Below, one piece after another: positions 14,008 to 14,215 of a DNA stretch of 14,215 nucleotides; positions within the stretch are counted from its first letter, which is position 1, and every line of letters begins with the position of its first letter. Under the pieces are notes generated by a model that worked only from the letters and a program-made list of their open reading frames with translations, did not search any database and was not told where the DNA came from. Made by a program: the position numbers and the translations under genes. This DNA is from Hydrogenophaga sp. (GTDB lineage Bacteria; Pseudomonadota; Gammaproteobacteria; Burkholderiales; Burkholderiaceae_C): positions 1 through 14,215 of the forward strand of contig JAJNQE010000177.1 of NCBI GenBank assembly GCA_021154985.1. Reading direction: 5' to 3'.

Positions 14008-14215
14008 GGTTGACGCTCTGCGGTGCACCGAAAACGGGCTGCTGGTGTTTCCCCGCATAGCAACGAGGCAGGGCCTCCATAAGGGCAGTGACAGAGGTGG
14101 GACAACCCAGGTCATCTAAGATGCTGAATTCAAAAGCATTTTGACCGAGTACGCGCAAATTGGCCCATGAATCCTACTAGGTCTATTCGCCGTGCTCGAA
14201 TCCATTAAGGGTCAG
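14008..14215. other. Upstream region of the transporter operon; no gene seen
   Basis: About 200 bases with no supportable gene to the window edge. It is somewhat less GC-rich than the coding sequence. It contains the perfect short palindrome CATCTAAGATG at 14113-14123, and TGACAGAGGTGGG facing ACCCAGGTCA just to its left, which could be regulator sites. The open minus-strand frame of 120 codons here runs into the aotJ gene in another frame and has shadow-like composition. Confidence 0.4.

Noticed and set aside
14141..14170. Rightward promoter from TTGACC
   Set aside because: No acceptable -10 sequence occurs 16-18 bases downstream and no rightward gene follows within the window.
14155..14215. 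Possible tRNA 3' half because of a CTCGAATCC stretch
   Set aside because: The T-arm consensus GGTTCGAATCC is not met, there is no pairing acceptor stem and no upstream D- or anticodon arm.

Overview
The window is GC-rich and densely packed. The protein families suggest a beta-proteobacterium of the order Burkholderiales, most likely a Comamonadaceae member; this is inferred from composition and the look of the proteins, not from a marker gene. All well-supported genes are chromosomal-type. I see no insertion sequence, phage gene, tRNA, rRNA or CRISPR array.

Left part (1-3040): a leftward multi-spanning membrane protein runs off the left edge. It is divergent from a rightward pair: a PaiB-type FMN-binding protein and a secreted SGNH/GDSL hydrolase that overlap by four bases (ATGA). 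The hydrolase meets a leftward OpgC-domain membrane protein tail to tail, with a 21-base overlap of the coding ends.

Middle part (3124-9680): tadA (tRNA adenosine-34 deaminase) is fused in frame to a complete haloalkane dehalogenase closely resembling Xanthobacter DhlA. A strong ribosome binding site and GTG codon lie exactly at the junction, so the dehalogenase may also be made alone. Next come ldcA (murein LD-carboxypeptidase), a convergent 111-residue protein of unknown function, and an intergenic stretch of about 320 bases. A class III nucleotidyl cyclase with a C-terminal FHA domain follows, with all six expected catalytic residues present. Last is a membrane-anchored penicillin-acylase-family Ntn hydrolase.

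Right part (9686-13944): a leftward five-gene operon encodes a basic amino acid ABC importer in the order binding lipoprotein, permease, permease, M14-type desuccinylase/aspartoacylase-like protein, ATPase. This matches the Pseudomonas aotJQMOP arginine/ornithine transport operon, including the enzyme-like AotO placed between the second permease and the ATPase. No argR follows the ATPase gene here. The last 270 bases hold the likely operon promoter and no convincing gene.

The most distinctive item is the TadA-dehalogenase fusion with its nested start. The cyclase-FHA protein and the enzyme embedded in the transporter operon come next.
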